Positions 8,205 through 17,250 are shown, counted from the first letter of the stretch. The stretch is DNA of 64,000 bases from Variovorax sp. 770b2 (GCF_900115685.1 NZ_FOXJ01000008.1:186001-250000); one strand, 5' to 3'. A program made the numbers and translations. Notes: generated by a model not told the origin, from the letters alone.

Positions 8205-8908
8205 CGCGGCGTTCCCAGCTCGTTCACGAAGGCGTTGACCTCGAACTCGGCCGCGCGCAGCAGCGGCGTGAAGACCGTCTCGTCGGCCCAGTCGTAGACG
8301 ATGAAGGCCGCCTGCGCCATCTTCTCGCCGGCCCAGTAGCCCGCGATGCCGCCGATCAGGCAGCCGCCGATGCCGCCCGCCGCGATGCCGTAGGGGCCGC
8401 CCGCCACGCCCGCGCCCGCGCCGTATTCGCCCACCGCCACGCAGCCGACCCGCGCCAGCGCCCAGGCCGACACCACCTCGGTGGCGCGGCGCATCGGCCG
8501 GTCCGACTGCACGACGGAAACCGCATCCAGCGACATGCCCACGATGCCGATGATGCGTCCGCCCCACTTGAAATACTTGGCCGCCTGGTAGACGTACTTG
8601 CCCGCCGCGCCCGCGGGCTGGTGGTCGCCGTAGCCGAAATGCCCGGTGGCGTTGTTGGCGTTCCAGTGGTAGTTCACCGAGTTGGTCTTGACGTTGAAGC
8701 CGTAGTCCAGCCGCAGATGCTTCTTGCCCTTGATGTCCTGGAAGAACAGCGTCGAGGTCGAGCCGCCCTTGGGCACCCAGCCGCGCGGGTCCAGCTCGAT
8801 GCACAGGTTGGTGCCGGGAATCGGAATCCGCACCAGCGCCGCGAGGCCCGTGGGCATCAGGACCTGCCCGGTCATCGGAATCTGCTGTTCGCTCAGGTCT
8901 TCTGCCAT
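8198..8908 (-). CDS. Glycine-zipper membrane protein, possible effector
   Basis: A 236-aa protein of unknown family. Residues 30-100 form a beta-rich region with aromatic residues (TLFFQDIKGKKHLRLDYGF, then SVNYHWNANN). Residues 115-205 are strongly glycine-rich and hydrophobic (VGEYGAGAGVAGGPYGIAAG, then GGIGGCLIGGIAGYWAGEK), a glycine-zipper pattern able to insert in membranes. There is no signal peptide. The start at 8908 is the first ATG with a sensible N-terminus. The following gene overlaps by seven bases. Polymorphic toxins and type VI effectors of the pore-forming kind have this kind of architecture, but no delivery domain, Rhs or VgrG gene is nearby, so function is unproven. Confidence 0.6.
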   Translation of the reverse strand: MAEDLSEQQIPMTGQVLMPTGLAALVRIPIPGTNLCIELDPRGWVPKGGSTSTLFFQDIKGKKHLRLDYGFNVKTNSVNYHWNANNATGHFGYGDHQPAGAAGKYVYQAAKYFKWGGRIIGIVGMSLDAVSVVQSDRPMRRATEVVSAWALARVGCVAVGEYGAGAGVAGGPYGIAAGGIGGCLIGGIAGYWAGEKMAQAAFIVYDWADETVFTPLLRAAEFEVNAFVNELGTPRW

Positions 8909-9046
8909 GCGGGTGCTTTCTCCAAGGGATGGGGACAAAGGCGTACCGCGCGGTTTTAACGCCATTCGCGCCGGAACGCCAAGACCCGCCCCGGCCGCGA
9001 TGCGGGACAATCGCGGTCGCTTTCCCAGGATCCAAGGAACCCCACC

Positions 9047-9928
9047 GTGTCGCAGCCCGTTTTCGACCTCGAAGCCACCATCGCGCGCCTGTTCGTCTAC
9101 CCCGTCAAGTCGTGTGCCGGTGTCGAGCTGAATGAGATGCTGCTGACCGAAACAGGCCTGGAGTTCGACCGGGCCTGGATGGTGGTCGATGACAACGGCG
9201 AATTCGTCACCCAGCGCCAGATTCCGCGCATGGCGCTCATCAAGCCGCAGATGAAGCACATGGAAGTGGTGCTGCGCGCCCCCGGCATGCTGGCCCTGCA
9301 CCTGGCCTTCGACCGCGTCGAGAAGCCGGTGCGCGTGCGTGTGTGGAAAGACGAAGTGGCCGCCTACGACATGGGCGACATCGCCGCCCAGTGGTTCAGC
9401 GATTTCCTCTCCGAGCCGGGCAAGCCGCAGACCCTGCGGCTGGTGCGCTTCGACCCCGAGCACAAGCGCCTGTCGAGCCTGAAGTGGACCGATGGCGTCG
9501 AGGCGCTGAACCAGTTCGCCGACGGTTATCCGCTGCTGGTGGCGAGCGAAGGCTCGCTGGCCGAGCTCAACGAGCGGCTGGCGGCGGCGGGTCACGAGGC
9601 CGTCGGCATCGAACGCTTCCGGCCCAACATCGTGCTGGCCGGCATCGAGGCGCATGACGAGGACCGCGTCGATGCGCTGCACGTCGCCACCGGCGAAGGC
9701 GAGGCCGAGCTCAAGCCGGTCAAGCCCTGCACGCGCTGCCCGATTCCGGACATCGACCCGGCCACCGCCCTCAGCAGCCCCGAGGTCGGCAACGTGCTGC
9801 GCACCTACCGCGCGGATGCGCGCGTCGATGGAGGCATCACCTTCGGCATGAACTGCATCGTGGTGCAGGGCGTCGAATACATGCTCAAGGTCGGGCAGGC
9901 CGTGGGGGCGAACTACCGCTTCGAATGA
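9047..9928 (+). CDS. MOSC domain-containing protein (YcbX-like)
   Basis: A 293-aa protein with an N-terminal MOSC-N beta-barrel (LFVYPVKSCAGVELNEMLL, then GLEFDRAWMVVDDNGEFVTQ) and a C-terminal MOSC domain with ERFRPNIVLAG and the conserved cysteine segment PCTRCPIPDIDP. MOSC proteins bind molybdenum cofactor sulfur chemistry; E. coli YcbX detoxifies N-hydroxylated bases. YcbX has a C-terminal ferredoxin domain, but this protein ends after MOSC, so it would need a separate electron donor. The start is GTG. The stop overlaps the next ATG (ATGA), so it is coupled to the phosphodiesterase gene. Confidence 0.88.
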   Translation: MSQPVFDLEATIARLFVYPVKSCAGVELNEMLLTETGLEFDRAWMVVDDNGEFVTQRQIPRMALIKPQMKHMEVVLRAPGMLALHLAFDRVEKPVRVRVWKDEVAAYDMGDIAAQWFSDFLSEPGKPQTLRLVRFDPEHKRLSSLKWTDGVEALNQFADGYPLLVASEGSLAELNERLAAAGHEAVGIERFRPNIVLAGIEAHDEDRVDALHVATGEGEAELKPVKPCTRCPIPDIDPATALSSPEVGNVLRTYRADARVDGGITFGMNCIVVQGVEYMLKVGQAVGANYRFE

Positions 9929-10926
9929 AGAAGGGGCGCATGCGGCGTGTCCTGCGCGGGGTGGCGTTTGCGCTGCCCGTGATCGCGGCCTTGCTCTTCC
10001 TGGGCAACGAGTCGCGCTGGGTCAAGCCCGCGGACGTGCCGCCCTTCCTGCTCGCGCACCGTGGTGTGCACCAGACCTTCGACACACAGGACCTGCGCAA
10101 CGACACCTGTACCGCGGCGCGCATTCACGCGCCCACGCACACGCTGATCGAGAACACGCTGCCCTCGATGCGCGCCGCCTTCGACGCCGGAGCGGACATG
10201 GTGGAGCTCGATGTCCATCCCACGCGCGACGGCGCCTTCGCGGTGTTCCACGACTGGACGCTGGACTGCCGCACCGAAGCCCGCGGCGTGGTGCGCGACC
10301 ACACGCTGGCGCAACTGCAGTCGCTGGACGTGGGGCATGGCTATACGGCCGACGGCGGCAGGTCCTATCCATTGCGCGGCAAGGGCATCGGGCTGATGCC
10401 CAGCCTGTCGCAGGTGCTGGACGCTTTTCCCTCGCAGCGTTTTCTCATTCACATGAAGAGCCGCGACGCGCAGGAGGGCCGGCTGCTCGCGCGCCACCTC
10501 GCCGCGCTCGATGCGGACGCGTTGGGCCGCCTGCTGGTGTATGGCAGCGACGAGCCGGTCGGCGCACTCAGGCAGGCACTCCCGGCGATTCGCGTGGCAC
10601 CGCGCGGCGCATTGGTGCAATGCCTGCTGCGCTATGAAGCCCTGGGCTGGTCCGGCCACGTGCCCGAGGCCTGCCGTGCCGGCCTGATGCTGGTGCCCGC
10701 CAATGTCGCGCCGTGGCTCTGGGGCTGGCCGCACCGGCTGCAAAAGCGGTTGGCGGCCGTGGGCACGCAACTGGTCGTTGTCGGCCCGTACGCGGGCGGC
10801 GATTTCAACAGCGGCATCGACAGCAGCGAGGCGCTCGCGCAGCTGCCGGCGGGCTACCACGGCGGTCTCTGGACCAACCGCATCGAGCGCATCGGGCCGC
10901 TGGTGCGCCAACGCAAGCTGGACTGA
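9925..10926 (+). CDS. Glycerophosphodiester phosphodiesterase family protein
   Basis: A 333-aa GDPD-family TIM barrel. The N-terminal hydrophobic segment (RGVAFALPVIAALLFLG, about 9-25) looks like a membrane anchor or uncleaved signal. The catalytic motifs follow: AHRGVHQTF (HRG near residue 43), then NTLPSMRAAFDAGADMVELD and HPTRDGAFAVFHDWTLD. They supply the metal-binding Glu/Asp and the second catalytic His. It should cleave glycerophosphodiesters from phospholipid turnover to glycerol-3-phosphate and an alcohol. It is coupled to the MOSC gene by ATGA overlap and is convergent with the ribose operon. Confidence 0.87.
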   Translation: MKKGRMRRVLRGVAFALPVIAALLFLGNESRWVKPADVPPFLLAHRGVHQTFDTQDLRNDTCTAARIHAPTHTLIENTLPSMRAAFDAGADMVELDVHPTRDGAFAVFHDWTLDCRTEARGVVRDHTLAQLQSLDVGHGYTADGGRSYPLRGKGIGLMPSLSQVLDAFPSQRFLIHMKSRDAQEGRLLARHLAALDADALGRLLVYGSDEPVGALRQALPAIRVAPRGALVQCLLRYEALGWSGHVPEACRAGLMLVPANVAPWLWGWPHRLQKRLAAVGTQLVVVGPYAGGDFNSGIDSSEALAQLPAGYHGGLWTNRIERIGPLVRQRKLD

Positions 10927-10939
10927 AGCTGCCGCGGCC

Positions 10940-11338
10940 TCAGAAGGTCACGCCCGAACAAAGAACGATGTTGGCGTAGGGCGTGCATTCGCCGGTGCGG
11001 ATCACGGCCTTGGCGCGTGCGCTCAGGCGCTTGAGTTCTTCGTGCGAGATCGTCTCGGGCACCACGGCCAGCTGGCCCTCGCACCATGCGGGCAGCGCTC
11101 CGGCGGGCAGTTGCTCCAGCGCCTCGCGCGCCAGCAGCGCACGCTCCACCTGCATCTCCGACAGCACCGCCTTCAGCACGTCCGCGACGCGCGGAATGCC
11201 GGGCGTGAGCGCCAGGTCGATGCGCCTGGGGCCATCGGGAATCGGCAGCCCCGCATCGCCGATGACCACCATGTCGCCATGCCCCAGCGCGGCAATCACT
11301 TGCGAGAGTTCGGCATGCAGCAGAGGAGAGCGTTTCAC
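10940..11338 (-). CDS. rbsD: D-ribose pyranase
   Basis: A 132-aa RbsD-family protein, close to the E. coli length of 139. The N-terminus MKRSPLLHAELSQVIAALGH and GDMVVIGDAGLPIP carry the conserved His and Asp of the mutarotase. It interconverts the pyranose and furanose forms of ribose for the kinase. The start is GTG inside a GTGA overlap with the rbsK stop, so translation is coupled. It is the last gene of the leftward ribose operon. The C-terminal segment TGECTPYANIVLCSGVTF is typical of the family's subunit interface. Confidence 0.93.
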   Translation of the reverse strand: MKRSPLLHAELSQVIAALGHGDMVVIGDAGLPIPDGPRRIDLALTPGIPRVADVLKAVLSEMQVERALLAREALEQLPAGALPAWCEGQLAVVPETISHEELKRLSARAKAVIRTGECTPYANIVLCSGVTF

Positions 11339-12309
11339 AGCGTGATCCAGTCGGGAGGCAGGGGGCTTTGCAGCACGGCGTCGCGCTGCGGAATGGAGGG
11401 TTGGGCGCCGGGCTGCTGGATGCAGAGCGCCGCGGCGCGGATGCCCAGGCGCACGGCCTGGTCGAACGATTGGCCTTCGCCCAACGCCACGGCGAGCGCG
11501 CCGAGGAAGGTGTCGCCGGCGGCGGTGGTGTCGACCGCCTGCACCTTCGGCGCGGGATGGTGGCGCGCGCCGTCCGCATCGACGGCCACTGCGCCGCGCG
11601 CGCCGAGCGTGACGACCACGCGCGCGATGCCCTTGGCGCGCAGGGCCTGGCCGGCCAGCGCGGCGTCCTGCGGGCTGTCGGCCGATTGGCCGCACAGCGT
11701 CTGGGCCTCGATCTCGTTGACCACCAGCGTGTCGATGCGCGGCCAGAGCGGCTCGGCGATCGCCTGCACCGGCGACGGGTTGAGCAGCACCTTGCAGCCG
11801 GCTTCGTGCGCCACCGAAATGGCGCGTGCGACCTGGTCCATCGGCGTCTCGAACTGCGTCACGAGAAAGGCCGCGCCCTTCACTTGCTGGCGGAGGGCCG
11901 CCTCGTCGATCTCGACCTTCGCGTTGGCGCCGGGGATCATCACGATGCGGTTCTGCCCGCTGTCTTCCACCAGAATCAGCGCCGTGCCGGTAGGCTCGGC
12001 ATCGACCGTGCGCAGCGCGGCGGTGTCGATGCCGTCGCGCGCCAGCGATTCGCGGAGCGCGCGGCCATGGGCGTCGTCGCCCACGCAGCCGATCATGCGC
12101 ACCTGGGCGCCTTCGCGCGCGCAGCTCACGGCCTGGTTGGCGCCCTTGCCGCCGGGGATGTTGGCGATCGAATGGCCGAGCAGGGTTTCGCCCGCGGCCG
12201 GTGCATGGGGGACGCGCAGCACCAGGTCCATGTTCAGGCTGCCGAGCACCACGATGCGCGGAGGCGCCGGCGACGGCTCGGGACTGAGGGAAGAAGGCTT
12301 CGAACTCAC
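11335..12309 (-). CDS. rbsK: Ribokinase
   Basis: A 324-aa PfkB-family sugar kinase. VLGSLNMDLVLRVPHAPAAG lies at the N-terminus, followed by the first PfkB signature GGKGANQAVSCAREGAQV. The second signature near residue 270 is DTTAAGDTFLGALAVAL, containing the catalytic Asp of the anion hole. It phosphorylates D-ribose at O5. The start overlaps the stop of rbsR, and the stop overlaps the rbsD start, so it is embedded in the operon. Confidence 0.95.
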   Translation of the reverse strand: MSSKPSSLSPEPSPAPPRIVVLGSLNMDLVLRVPHAPAAGETLLGHSIANIPGGKGANQAVSCAREGAQVRMIGCVGDDAHGRALRESLARDGIDTAALRTVDAEPTGTALILVEDSGQNRIVMIPGANAKVEIDEAALRQQVKGAAFLVTQFETPMDQVARAISVAHEAGCKVLLNPSPVQAIAEPLWPRIDTLVVNEIEAQTLCGQSADSPQDAALAGQALRAKGIARVVVTLGARGAVAVDADGARHHPAPKVQAVDTTAAGDTFLGALAVALGEGQSFDQAVRLGIRAAALCIQQPGAQPSIPQRDAVLQSPLPPDWITL

Positions 12310-13412
12310 GGCGTGCGGGACTTTCGGTTTTCCGTTGAAGGCGCTGCGCCGGAGGCGGACGCCGAAGAAGAAGGCGCGGGCGCACCGGGCGCACTGGGCT
12401 CGCGAAAGCTCGCATGGCGCGCGGTCGAGGCGCGCACGCGCAGCTCGGGCTGCAGCACCACCTTGCGCGCATCGCGCCGCTTGCCGCCCACGCGCTCCAG
12501 CAGCATGTCGACCGCCAGCGCGCCGATGCGCTCCTTGGGCTGCGCCACGGTGGTGAGCGGCGGGCTGGTGTAGGCCGAGAGTTCGATGTCGTCGAAGCCG
12601 ACGATCGAGAGCTCGTCGGGCACGTGCACGCCGCTTTCATGCGCGGCGCGCAGGGCGCCGATGGCCATCAGGTCATTGCAGACGAACACCGCCGAAGGCG
12701 GATGCTCGGTGCGCAGGATGGCGTGCATCGCTTCGTAGCCGCTCTGGCTGGTGAAGCCGCCGCGCCACAGCAGCGCATCGGCGTTCGGCGTCGTGCCGGC
12801 CTCGGCCAGCGCCATGCGCCAGCCTTCGATGCGCTGCTCGCTGGGCGTGAGGCCCACCGGCCCGCCGATGCAGGCGATGCGCTTGTGGCCGAGCGACAGC
12901 AGGTGCCGCACCGCGAGCAGGCCGCCCTGCATGTGCGCGGTTTCCACCAGGTCGCAGCTCGGGTCGGCGATCTCGCGGTCTACCAGCACCGTGGGAATGC
13001 GCAGGCCCTGCAGTTGCGTGACCAGCGAGTCGTCGTCGCCCGTGGACACCACGATCAGCCCGTCGATGCGGCGTTCGGCCAGCACCTGCAGGTACACGCT
13101 CTGGCGGCGGGGCTCGTCGTCGGTGTTGCACAGCACCAGCGTGTAGCCGGCGCCGAAGCAGCGGTCTTCCACGATGCGCACGATCTCGGCGAAGTAAGGG
13201 TTGGAGCTGTTCGGGATCAGCATCCCGAGCGTCGAGGTGGTGTTGCTCTTCAGGCTGCGCGCCATCGCGTTGGGCACGTAGCCCAGTTCGCGGATGGCGA
13301 GTTCGACGCGCTCGCGGCCCTTGGCGCTCACATGGCGCGTGTCGTTGACCACGTGCGAGACGGTGGTGACGGAGACTCCCGCGCGCAGCGCGACGTCCTT
13401 GATGGTGGCCAT
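12306..13412 (-). CDS. rbsR: LacI-family transcriptional regulator of the ribose operon
   Basis: A 368-aa LacI/GalR repressor. The N-terminal helix-turn-helix and hinge are IKDVALRAGVSVTTVSHVVN followed by YVPNAMARSLK (residues 4-60). The periplasmic-binding-like ligand domain spans about 62-335, with a short Ala/Pro/Ser tail. Being encoded inside the rbs operon, it most likely represses rbsB-A-C-R-K-D and itself in the absence of ribose. A 20-bp palindrome made of two CG-centred LacI-type sites lies upstream of rbsB. Ligand identity (ribose or ribose-5-phosphate) is inferred from context. Confidence 0.9.
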   Translation of the reverse strand: MATIKDVALRAGVSVTTVSHVVNDTRHVSAKGRERVELAIRELGYVPNAMARSLKSNTTSTLGMLIPNSSNPYFAEIVRIVEDRCFGAGYTLVLCNTDDEPRRQSVYLQVLAERRIDGLIVVSTGDDDSLVTQLQGLRIPTVLVDREIADPSCDLVETAHMQGGLLAVRHLLSLGHKRIACIGGPVGLTPSEQRIEGWRMALAEAGTTPNADALLWRGGFTSQSGYEAMHAILRTEHPPSAVFVCNDLMAIGALRAAHESGVHVPDELSIVGFDDIELSAYTSPPLTTVAQPKERIGALAVDMLLERVGGKRRDARKVVLQPELRVRASTARHASFREPSAPGAPAPSSSASASGAAPSTENRKSRTP

Positions 13413-13437
13413 GGCTTGTTCCTCGTTCCTGTAGGTG

Positions 13438-14424
13438 TCAGGCCAGGCGGCGGTCCGCGCGGCGCTGGCGCAAGGTGTCGATGATCACCGCAACCACGAT
13501 CACGGCGCCCGTGATGATGCGTTTGCTCGGTTCGCTCGCGCCCACTTGCGCCAGGCCCGCTTCGAGCACCGCGATGATGAGCACGCCGAAGAAGGTGTTG
13601 ACCACCGAGCCGCGTCCGCCCATGAGGCTGGTGCCGCCGATGACCACGGCCGCGATCACCTGCAGCTCGATGCCCACGCCCGCATTCGGGTCGGCCGCTT
13701 CCAGGCGCGCCGACTGCATGAGGCCCGCAAGCCCTGCGAGAAGACCGGTGACGGCGAACACGATGATGCGGATCGGCCGCGGGTCGACGCCCGCGAGACG
13801 CATCGCCTCTTCGTTCGTGCCGATGCCCACCACATGCCGGCCGAACACCGTGCGCGTGAGCACCATCTGCCCGACGATGACCAGCACCACCGCGAGCACG
13901 AAGGCGGCGGAGATGCCGCCGATCCATGGCGCGGCCAGGCCCGAGATGGCGTCGCCCACGTACTGCGTGCGCGAATCGGTCACCAGGTACGCGCCGCCGC
14001 GCACCGCTTCGAGCATGCCCAGCGAGACGATGAAGCTGGGCAGCCGCCAGGCGACCGACACCGCGCCGGTCACCGTGCCGCAGATGAGGCCGGTGGCCAG
14101 GCCGAGCACGGCCGCCAGAGGAACGGAGAGCTTCCATTCGAGGATGGCCGCCGCCGTTACCGCCGCACTGAGCGCGAGCACCGAGCCGACCGACAGGTCG
14201 ATGCCCGCGATGATCAGCACGAAGGTCATGCCCACGGCCATCACGGCGAGCGCGGGGATCTCGTTGGCGATCGAGATGAAGGTGTCGCGCGTGAGGAAGT
14301 ATTCGCTCATCGAGCCGAAGAGCGCGATCATGCCCACCAGGACGACTGTGAGTCCGAGGTAGGTGCCCAGTTGGCCCTTGAGGGCGGAGGTGCGCGGATT
14401 GGTTGTCGGGACGGCTGCGTTCAT
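13438..14424 (-). CDS. rbsC: Ribose ABC transporter permease
   Basis: A 328-aa hydrophobic permease of the AraH/RbsC family with about nine or ten transmembrane segments. The EAA-like region is AVVIGGTSLMGGRGSVVNTF, and other family hallmarks are IAGIDLSVGSVLALSA and GIGTNEEAMRLAGV. The start at 14424 overlaps the stop of rbsA (ATGA). An open frame runs 64 codons further upstream, but that part reads against rbsA and is not hydrophobic. It forms the inner-membrane channel with RbsA and RbsB. Confidence 0.93.
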   Translation of the reverse strand: MNAAVPTTNPRTSALKGQLGTYLGLTVVLVGMIALFGSMSEYFLTRDTFISIANEIPALAVMAVGMTFVLIIAGIDLSVGSVLALSAAVTAAAILEWKLSVPLAAVLGLATGLICGTVTGAVSVAWRLPSFIVSLGMLEAVRGGAYLVTDSRTQYVGDAISGLAAPWIGGISAAFVLAVVLVIVGQMVLTRTVFGRHVVGIGTNEEAMRLAGVDPRPIRIIVFAVTGLLAGLAGLMQSARLEAADPNAGVGIELQVIAAVVIGGTSLMGGRGSVVNTFFGVLIIAVLEAGLAQVGASEPSKRIITGAVIVVAVIIDTLRQRRADRRLA

Positions 14425-16043
14425 GGTGTCTCGGCAGTGGCCGGTTGGGCCGGGTTCGAATCGGAAAGGGGCGTGGTGGGCGTGGGCGAAGTGACGTGAG
14501 CGGGACGACCCGTGGCATCGCTGAAGGCAGCGGCGAGCAGCGATTGTTCGCTCCACTCGCCGCGCTCGAACACCGCGACCAGCTTGCCCGCGCTCATCAC
14601 GCCGATGCGGTCGCACATCGCCATCAGTTCGCGCAGGTCGCTGGACACCATCAGGAGCGCCTTGCCGGCGTCGGTCATGCGGTCGAGTTCGGCGTAGAGG
14701 TCGGCGCGCGCACCGACGTCCACGCCGCGCGTGGGTTCATCGAGCAGCAGCACCTTGCATTCGCGGTGCAGCCAGCGCGCGAAGACCACCTTCTGCTGGT
14801 TGCCGCCGCTCAACGTGGCGACCGGTTGCTCGATGCTGCGCGAGCGGATGCGCAAGAGCTCCACCAGTTGCCGCGCGATGCTGCGCTCCTTGGCGCGCTG
14901 CAGCCAGCCGGCATGCGAGATCGCGCCCAGGTCGCTGAGCGTCGCGTTGACGCGGATCGATTGCGTGAGCAGCAAGCCCTGCGACTTGCGGTCTTCGGTG
15001 ACCAGCCCGATGCCGGCGCGAATGGCCTGCATCGGCGAGCGCCAGCCCTTGCGCACGCGCTGCACCGGCTCTGCACCGGTCTTGGCGTCGTAGAGGGAAA
15101 TTTCGCCGCGGTCCGCGCGGTCGGCGCCGAACAGGAGGCGCACCAGCTCGGTCCGGCCCGATCCGACCAGGCCGGCCAAGCCCATGATTTCTCCGGCGTG
15201 CAGGTCCAGGTCGACATCGCGCACCATCTGTGCCCGGCCGAGGCCGCGCGCGCTCAGCAGCACCGGTCCGGCGACGCGGCGCTCGCGCCCTTCGTGCTCG
15301 TGCACCGCACGGCCGACCATGCGCTGCACCAGTTCGGATTCGCGCACGCCGGCCATGGCGCGCACGTCCACCAGCTTGCCGTCGCGCAGCACCGCCACGC
15401 GGTCGGCGATGCGCTGCAGTTCTTCCAGGCGGTGCGACACGTAGACGATCGCGACGCCGCGCGCCTTCAGCAGTTCGATCTGCTCGAAGAGGTGCGAGGT
15501 CTCGCGCGGCGTGAGCATCGCGGTGGGCTCGTCGAGCACCAGCACGCGCGTGTCGTCCTGCAGGTTGCGCGCGATTTCCACCATCTGCTGCTGGCCGATG
15601 CCCAGCCGCGCGACGGGCGTGGCCGGGTCGATGTTCTCCATGCCGATCTTGGCGAGCTGGCGAGCGGCCAGCTCGTGCAGCCTGGCCTTGCGAATCCAGC
15701 CGGTCTTGTTGGGCAGCCGGTCGAGCAGCAGGTTCTCGGCCACCGACAGCGTGGTGACGAGGCCCAGCTCCTGCATCACCATGCGCACGCCCAGGCGCTC
15801 GGCATCGCGGCGCGAGCCCGGCTGGAAGGGCTTGCCGTCCAGCAGCATCTGGCCGCGCGTGGGCTGCACCAGGCCGCAGACGATCTTGGACAGCGTGCTC
15901 TTGCCGGCGCCGTTCTCCCCCGTGAGGGCGAGCACTTCGCCGGCGTTCAGCACGATCGAGACGTCGTCCAGCACCGGCGCTGCGTAGTCCTTGCCGAGCG
16001 CGCTCAGCGAGAGCACCGGCGCGCTGCGATTGTTGTCAGTCAT
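14421..16043 (-). CDS. rbsA: Ribose ABC transporter ATP-binding protein
   Basis: A 540-aa fused double ATPase, typical of monosaccharide importers. The first domain has Walker A GENGAGKST (about residue 40), signature LGIGQQQMVEIAR and Walker B VLVLDEPTAML. The second has the degenerate Walker A GLVGSGRTELVRLLFG, signature LSGGNQQKVVFARWL and LLLDEPTRGVDVGA. It energises ribose uptake. It is the second gene of the operon; the 123-base gap from rbsB holds a copy of the dispersed repeat described below. Confidence 0.95.
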   Translation of the reverse strand: MTDNNRSAPVLSLSALGKDYAAPVLDDVSIVLNAGEVLALTGENGAGKSTLSKIVCGLVQPTRGQMLLDGKPFQPGSRRDAERLGVRMVMQELGLVTTLSVAENLLLDRLPNKTGWIRKARLHELAARQLAKIGMENIDPATPVARLGIGQQQMVEIARNLQDDTRVLVLDEPTAMLTPRETSHLFEQIELLKARGVAIVYVSHRLEELQRIADRVAVLRDGKLVDVRAMAGVRESELVQRMVGRAVHEHEGRERRVAGPVLLSARGLGRAQMVRDVDLDLHAGEIMGLAGLVGSGRTELVRLLFGADRADRGEISLYDAKTGAEPVQRVRKGWRSPMQAIRAGIGLVTEDRKSQGLLLTQSIRVNATLSDLGAISHAGWLQRAKERSIARQLVELLRIRSRSIEQPVATLSGGNQQKVVFARWLHRECKVLLLDEPTRGVDVGARADLYAELDRMTDAGKALLMVSSDLRELMAMCDRIGVMSAGKLVAVFERGEWSEQSLLAAAFSDATGRPAHVTSPTPTTPLSDSNPAQPATAETP

Positions 16044-16070
16044 CGATGGGCAACCTCATTCATTCCAGAA

Positions 16071-16160
16071 ACACCACGGAACCGGCTTCGCCGGGCCGTG
16101 GGTGTTGCCCCCGGGAGGGGGTAGGCGAAGCGACACGCAGTGCGCGAAGCTGGGGGCAGG
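16071..16160. repeat. Dispersed GC-rich repeat, copy A
   Basis: This is the first of five related intergenic elements (copies near 16.1, 17.3, 24.2, 26.1 and 40.4 kb). The left module is a long imperfect hairpin (ACACCACGG-AA-CCGGC / GCCGG-GC-CGTGG-GTGT). The right module is shared by all copies: a run of C, a run of G, then aggcgaagcgacacg, a cgaag core and a terminal ctggggg-like run. It begins 6 bases beyond the rbsB stop codon in the direction of rbsB transcription, inside the rbs operon, so it may form a structure that stabilises the rbsB part of the mRNA. Confidence 0.75.
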
Positions 16161-16166
16161 CAAGAT

Positions 16167-17120
16167 TTATTTCGACGCCTTGGTGACCAGCACCACGTCG
16201 GTCTTCACTTCGGCGGGCATCTCCGACTGCTTCTTCTTGTCGGCGATGGCCTTCAGCGCGGTCTCGATGCCGAACACGGCCTGCTTGGCGGCGAACTGGT
16301 CGGCCGTGGCGAGCACGCGGCCGTCGGCCAGCATCGGCTTGATGGCGCCGATGTTGTCGTAGCCCGCCACCAGCACCTTGCCGGTCTTGCCCGCGGCCTT
16401 GACGGCGGCCACTGCGCCCAGCGCCATGCTGTCGTTGCCGGCGAGCAGCGCCTTCAGGTCAGGGTGCTCGCGCATCATGCCGGCGGCCACCGTGTTGCCC
16501 TTGTCGATTTCCCACTGGCCGGACTGCACGCCCACCACCGTCACGTTGGCGGCCTTCATGGCGTCCTGGTAGCCGAGGGTGCGCTGCTGCGCATTGAAGG
16601 TGGTCGAGACGCCTTCGATGATGCCGACCTTGTCGCCCGCCTTCAGTTCCTTGGCCAGCGCATCGCCCACCAGCTTGGCGCCCGCGCGGTTGTCGGGGCC
16701 GACGAAGGGCACCTGGATGCCCTTTTCCTTGAGCGCGGCGGCGTCGAGCTGGTTGTCGATGTTGACCACCAGGATGCCCCTGTCGATCGCGGCCTTGATC
16801 ACGGGCACCAGCGCCTTCGAATCGGCCGGCGCGATGACCAGCGCGTTGATCTTCTGGGCCACCATCTGCTCGACCATCTTGATCTGGGCCGAGGTGTCGG
16901 TCTCGTCCTTGATGCCGTTGGCCACCAGCGTGTACTTGGCGGCGTTGGCCTTCTGGTGCGCCTTGGCGCCGTCTTCCATGGTGCGGAAGAACTCGTTGGC
17001 CAGCGACTTCATGACCAGCGCGACCTTGGGCTTGTCCTGGGCGAAGGCGGGCGTGGCGGCGATGGCGCCCAGCAGCGTGAGCGCGGCGGCGCTTTGCAGG
17101 GTGCGGCGGGTGAACTTCAT
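16167..17120 (-). CDS. rbsB: Ribose ABC transporter substrate-binding protein
   Basis: A 317-aa periplasmic binding protein (Peripla_BP_4). Residues 1-27 are a signal peptide ending at TPAFAQ. The mature part begins with KVALVMKSLANEFFRTMEDG, followed by GIKDETDTSAQIKMVEQMV and ALVIAPADSKALVPVIKAA, as in RbsB. It delivers ribose to RbsAC. The start is supported by AGGAGA 7 bases upstream. It is the first gene of the operon and the operator lies about 70-90 bases upstream. Another pentose as ligand cannot be excluded, but rbsK and rbsD in the operon favour ribose. Confidence 0.93.
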   Translation of the reverse strand: MKFTRRTLQSAAALTLLGAIAATPAFAQDKPKVALVMKSLANEFFRTMEDGAKAHQKANAAKYTLVANGIKDETDTSAQIKMVEQMVAQKINALVIAPADSKALVPVIKAAIDRGILVVNIDNQLDAAALKEKGIQVPFVGPDNRAGAKLVGDALAKELKAGDKVGIIEGVSTTFNAQQRTLGYQDAMKAANVTVVGVQSGQWEIDKGNTVAAGMMREHPDLKALLAGNDSMALGAVAAVKAAGKTGKVLVAGYDNIGAIKPMLADGRVLATADQFAAKQAVFGIETALKAIADKKKQSEMPAEVKTDVVLVTKASK

Positions 17121-17188
17121 GGTGTGTCTCCTGAGGTGGTTGAGCAGTACGCCGGTTCTCTGCCGGGGGCTCCGATATTACCCAACGA

Positions 17189-17208
17189 AAACGTTTGCGC
17201 AAACGTTT
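17189..17208. promoter_or_regulatory. 20-bp palindromic operator upstream of rbsB
   Basis: AAACGTTTGCGCAAACGTTT is a perfect 20-bp palindrome lying 69-88 bases before the rbsB start. It contains two adjacent AAACGTTT cores, each with the central CG typical of LacI/GalR-family operators, and a further TTTGC on the right at 17206-17210. The likely ligand is the RbsR protein encoded in the same operon. Confidence 0.75.
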
Positions 17209-17250
17209 GCTAATCGGTGCTAACCCTGACTTTCCTTGTCTTTTCGGGAG

